From an uncultured Peptostreptococcaceae bacterium (GTDB taxonomy: Bacteria; Bacillota; Clostridia; Peptostreptococcales; Anaerovoracaceae), in contig CAJOQI010000115.1 in assembly GCA_905236895.1 (NCBI GenBank), forward strand, positions 1-8,467: a DNA stretch of 8,467 nucleotides, in the 5' to 3' direction. Of the stretch, positions 6,019 through 8,467 are shown piece after piece; the first letter of the stretch is position 1, and each line of letters starts with the position of its first letter. The translations under genes and the position numbers were made by a program. The notes under the pieces are model-generated. The model ran no database searches. It saw nothing but the letters and a program-made list of their open reading frames with translations, and was not told the DNA's origin.

Positions 6019-7137
6019 ATGAAAAAACTGGGCTTCGGAATGATGAGACTACCTTTGACGGACAAGGAGGATCAGACATCCTTTGATGTGGCACAAATAG
6101 AAAAGATGGTGGATCGATTCTTGGAGGAAGGATTTACCTATTTTGATACTGCATATATGTATCATAAGAATCAGAGCGAAATCATGCTGAGAGAAGCTCT
6201 GGTGAAGAGACATCCGAGAGAGTCTTTCATAGTTGCGGACAAGCTGCCGGTGTTCTTCGTAAAGGAGAAGGATGACTTGGAGAGATTCTTCAACGAGCAA
6301 CTGGAGAAGACGGGAGCGGGGTATTTTGATTATTATCTGCTTCACTCCATCGGTGGCTCCAAGATGAAGTTGATTGAAGATCTGGACATTTTCGGTTTTG
6401 GCTTGGAAAAGAAAAAAGAGGGAAAAATCAAGCATTTGGGCTTTTCCTTCCACGATACGGCGGATGTTTTGGATGATATTTTAACAAAGCATCCCGAGGC
6501 TGAGTTCGTACAGCTGCAGATTAATTACCTGGATTGGAATCATAAAAGCATTCAGTCGGGGAAATGCTATGAAGTCGCCAGAAAGCATGGCAAGGAAATC
6601 ATAATAATGGAACCGGTTAAGGGTGGAGCCTTGGCAGATATTGCTCCTGAAGCGGAGAAGATGTTTAGGGATCACAGTCCGGAAATGTCACCTGCTTCCT
6701 GGGCTATCCGTTTTGCCGCAGGCCTGGATGGAGTAATGATGGTCCTCTCAGGAATGAGCACGCTTGAACAGATGGAAGACAATATGTCATATATGAAGGA
6801 TTTCCGGCCCCTCACAGAGGCGGAAAAGGGAATCGTGGATAAAGCGAAGGATATAATTCTGGAGTCCAGGGTTGTTCCCTGCACAGCCTGCAGATACTGC
6901 GTGGAGGGCTGCCCCATGAATATTCAAATTCCTGAAATCTTTGCTCTTTACAATAAAGAAAACACCCCTGCAAAAGAGGGAGAGGCTCCCGAGGATAATG
7001 CTGCGGCATATAAAGAGCTCTGTGAGGGACACGGCAAAGCCAGTGAATGCGTTAAGTGCAAAGCCTGCGAGGGAATCTGTCCTCAGCATATAGAAATATC
7101 CGATTTGATGGGCAAAATAGCCTGGGCTCTCGAATAG
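6019..7137 (+). CDS. Aldo/keto reductase with C-terminal double [4Fe-4S] ferredoxin domain
   Basis: This 372-residue protein joins an aldo/keto reductase barrel (about 1-280) to a ferredoxin-like domain (about 284-372). The barrel opens with KKLGFGMMRLPL and carries the family's catalytic set: Asp 43 and Tyr 48 in FDTAYMYH, Lys 75 in VADKLP, and His 109 in YLLHS. The C-terminal part has two CxxCxxCxxxCP motifs, Cys 288/291/294/298 and Cys 344/347/350/354, each fit to hold a [4Fe-4S] cluster. This fusion is common in anaerobic Firmicutes and is usually annotated only as an aldo/keto reductase with 4Fe-4S domain. The substrate is unknown, and electron exchange between NAD(P)H and ferredoxin is an inference. 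It should be cytoplasmic, with no signal or membrane segment. A terminator 40 bases downstream ends the unit. Confidence 0.94.
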   Translation: MKKLGFGMMRLPLTDKEDQTSFDVAQIEKMVDRFLEEGFTYFDTAYMYHKNQSEIMLREALVKRHPRESFIVADKLPVFFVKEKDDLERFFNEQLEKTGAGYFDYYLLHSIGGSKMKLIEDLDIFGFGLEKKKEGKIKHLGFSFHDTADVLDDILTKHPEAEFVQLQINYLDWNHKSIQSGKCYEVARKHGKEIIIMEPVKGGALADIAPEAEKMFRDHSPEMSPASWAIRFAAGLDGVMMVLSGMSTLEQMEDNMSYMKDFRPLTEAEKGIVDKAKDIILESRVVPCTACRYCVEGCPMNIQIPEIFALYNKENTPAKEGEAPEDNAAAYKELCEGHGKASECVKCKACEGICPQHIEISDLMGKIAWALE

Positions 7138-7177
7138 GAATAAAACTGGAAAAAACCACAGTTTTTACACAAAAATT

Positions 7178-7212
7178 AAGGCTCTTTCGGTTGCGTGGAA
7201 GGGCCTTTTTTT
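7178..7212 (+). terminator. Rho-independent terminator of the reductase gene
   Basis: AAGGCTCTTTC (7178-7188) pairs with GGAAGGGCCTT (7197-7207) over 11 bp, with two G-U pairs in the RNA, around an eight-base loop. Seven consecutive T (7206-7212) complete a strong intrinsic terminator. A smaller AAAACTG/CAGTTTT inverted repeat (7142-7148 with 7159-7165) just upstream may help or be incidental. Confidence 0.88.
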
Positions 7213-7219
7213 GTATAAT
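7191..7219 (+). promoter_or_regulatory. Promoter overlapping the terminator, upstream of the membrane protein gene
   Basis: TATAAT (7214-7219) is a perfect -10 box starting one base after the terminator's T-run. Exactly 17 bases upstream is TTGCGT (7191-7196), a three-of-six -35 match that keeps the key TTG. That -35 lies within the terminator loop. The start of transcription would be near 7226, with the gene's ribosome binding site about 12 bases on. Confidence 0.65.
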
Positions 7220-7237
7220 GATATGTAATGATTTTTT

Positions 7238-7242
7238 GGAGG
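7238..7242 (+). promoter_or_regulatory. Ribosome binding site of the membrane protein gene
   Basis: GGAGG stands six bases before ATG 7249, an ideal distance, and fixes this start. Confidence 0.85.
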
Positions 7243-7248
7243 AAATAG

Positions 7249-7860
7249 ATGAACGCAGTTGGTAAATTTGGGGTTTGGATTGTTGAACACCAACTGGGAT
7301 TGGAGACATTTCTGTTGATTTTGCTGGGGGTCATGATACTGGCCATCCTGGTACAACTGATAAGAAGAGAGAGAAGAAAAAAGACTCTTCTTGAGGAACT
7401 GGATCGAAAGATAGACGGCATAAGCGAAAGAATCGAAGGCATTGCCGGAAGGATTTCGACGGAGAATCATCAAGAAGAATCCGTAGATAAGGTCCTTGAG
7501 GAAACTAAGACAAAGGCGGAAGAAGAAATCGCAACGGAAGCCGAGGAAGAAGCCGAAGCAGAGGAGACTGCTGAAGATCACGCTTCGGTAGAAATGGAGA
7601 CCCGCGATGAAGTTGGACTTCCTGAGGAAATAGAAGAGGTTATTGCTCCCGAAGATGCCATAGATGAGGCTCCTGTTGAAAAAGAGGAGGCTCTCACGGA
7701 AGACAATATTATTGCTTGGCTGAAAGAGGGGAATAAAGGGGAAGAAAGCATACCTCCCGTTTCCGGGAACCAGTCAATCAGATTCTATAGCAGAGACTGG
7801 GGAACGGATAAACACGGAAATGTTTATACGGAAGAAATGTTAAGAGAACAAATAGGTTAG
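7249..7860 (+). CDS. Single-pass membrane protein with acidic cytoplasmic tail, function unknown
   Basis: I do not recognise this 203-residue protein. One hydrophobic segment (about residues 17-38, FLLILLGVMILAILVQLI) is followed at once by the basic stop-transfer run RRERRKK (39-45), which predicts a short outside N-terminus and a cytoplasmic C-terminus. Residues 46-70 (LLEELDRKIDGISERIEGIA) have a heptad-like pattern fit for a short coiled coil. Residues 75-150 are strongly acidic, Glu/Ala-rich and probably disordered. The last part (176-203), with SIRFYSRDWGTDKHGNVYT, is compositionally normal and looks like a conserved terminal motif. The layout fits a membrane-tethered adaptor. It is first in a likely operon with the zinc-ribbon gene 25 bases downstream and has its own promoter. 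The ATG is supported by its ribosome binding site. Confidence 0.85.
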   Translation: MNAVGKFGVWIVEHQLGLETFLLILLGVMILAILVQLIRRERRKKTLLEELDRKIDGISERIEGIAGRISTENHQEESVDKVLEETKTKAEEEIATEAEEEAEAEETAEDHASVEMETRDEVGLPEEIEEVIAPEDAIDEAPVEKEEALTEDNIIAWLKEGNKGEESIPPVSGNQSIRFYSRDWGTDKHGNVYTEEMLREQIG

Positions 7861-7875
7861 TGTTAAGCCACAATT

Positions 7876-7880
7876 GGAGG
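7876..7880 (+). promoter_or_regulatory. Ribosome binding site of the zinc-ribbon gene
   Basis: GGAGG lies five bases before ATG 7886, inside the 25-base gap between the two genes. It supports this start and translation from a shared message. Confidence 0.8.
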
Positions 7881-7885
7881 GCGGA

Positions 7886-8467
7886 ATGTTTTGCAAGAAT
7901 TGCGGTAAAAGAGTTGAAGACGGAGATAAGTTCTGCAGCAACTGCGGAACAAAGGTGGAAGCACCGGTATCAAGATTTGGATTTGACCAGGGTTCCGGCC
8001 TTGGACCGGGTTTTGGGCTTGATCCCAAACCGGAACCCGAGCATAGGGAAAGAATAGTCGAAAAGGGAAGACCCTTGATGGATATAAGCTGGGACGTGGA
8101 AGGATATCCCGGGGTAAAGCCACCAAAGAAAAAGACCGATACAGCGGAGGTGGACTTTAATTGGGATACCATCCTGAAAAACAGAGAGGCCAGCGGAGCC
8201 TATGAAGAGCCTGATACCATTATGACGGAGGAAGATCTCTTTGTTAAAATCACAAAGGACACAGAGAGACCTCTTGCCACCGCAGGCACCCAGTGGAATT
8301 TGGGAAGCACTGCCAGGTTCGAAAAACCAAAGGGCGGAAGAGGCCTTGGACCCAACGATTTCACCATGCCCTTTATCAGACCCAACCGCAATGAGAATGA
8401 GAATGTAAACGAAATCGAAATAACTACCTTTGAGGATTATCCCATGGATGATGGGGGATATCCCAGC
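7886..8467 (+). CDS. Zinc-ribbon protein, function unknown (3' end missing)
   Basis: The frame from ATG 7886 stays open for 194 codons to the end of the window, so the gene is cut off. It begins MFCKNCGKRVEDGDKFCSNC, a classical zinc ribbon with Cys 3, 6, 17 and 20 in two CxxC knuckles, as at the N-terminus of many Firmicutes proteins of unknown role. A Gly/Pro-rich linker (about 34-50) follows. After it come spaced Trp motifs: ISWDVEGYP (Trp 69), DFNWDTIL (Trp 93) and TQWNLGS (Trp 137), set in charged, probably disordered sequence. There is no membrane segment in the visible part. It lies 25 bases behind the membrane protein gene with its own ribosome binding site, so co-expression is likely. 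The zinc ribbon is secure; the function is not known. Confidence 0.88.
   Translation, partial: MFCKNCGKRVEDGDKFCSNCGTKVEAPVSRFGFDQGSGLGPGFGLDPKPEPEHRERIVEKGRPLMDISWDVEGYPGVKPPKKKTDTAEVDFNWDTILKNREASGAYEEPDTIMTEEDLFVKITKDTERPLATAGTQWNLGSTARFEKPKGGRGLGPNDFTMPFIRPNRNENENVNEIEITTFEDYPMDDGGYPS

Noticed and set aside
7840..8172. Minus- and plus-strand frames over the zinc-ribbon gene (7840-8172 minus, 7863-8126 minus, 7860-8057 plus)
   Set aside because: They shadow the zinc-ribbon frame, which has a ribosome binding site and four correctly spaced cysteines.

Overview
The window reads as a chromosomal stretch of a Gram-positive anaerobe of the Clostridia type. The evidence is a sortase-anchored repeat adhesin, strong GGAGG ribosome binding sites 4 to 8 bases before ATG, AT-rich intergenic gaps with U-tract terminators, a Bacillus-like RadA, and an aldo/keto reductase with a C-terminal double [4Fe-4S] module of the kind common in anaerobes. 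I cannot name genus or species. All genes found lie on the plus strand.

Positions 2-4378 hold the 3' part (1458 codons, 5' end outside the window) of a very large cell-wall-anchored surface protein. It has eight full isopeptide-type Ig-like (D2-like) domains of about 135-147 residues, a Pro/Lys-rich wall-spanning stretch, a QPKTG sorting motif, a membrane helix and a basic tail. The fifth domain is interrupted by about 229 residues of low complexity: an acidic Thr/Glu flank, an Ala-rich helix, eleven ESTEG-type pentapeptides, a near copy of the helix, and a second acidic Thr/Glu flank. This is the most unusual object in the window. A perfect 11-bp terminator hairpin at 4407-4434 closes the gene.

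Twelve bases after that hairpin a near-consensus sigma-70 promoter (TTGACA, 17 bases, TATACT) drives radA (4511-5902), a DNA recombination and repair ATPase. Between radA and the next gene, the minus strand of 5904-5981 encodes what looks like a small internal piece of glucose-6-phosphate isomerase, a possible gene remnant. An aldo/keto reductase-ferredoxin fusion follows (6019-7137) and ends at a terminator (7178-7212).

That terminator's loop contains a possible -35 element, with TATAAT directly behind its U-tract, so terminator and next promoter overlap. The promoter would serve a likely two-gene operon: a single-pass membrane protein with an acidic cytoplasmic tail (7249-7860), and, 25 bases later, a zinc-ribbon protein (7886 to the window end, incomplete). 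Both are of unknown function, and their closeness suggests they act together. The adhesin, radA and the reductase show no functional link and look like separate transcription units.
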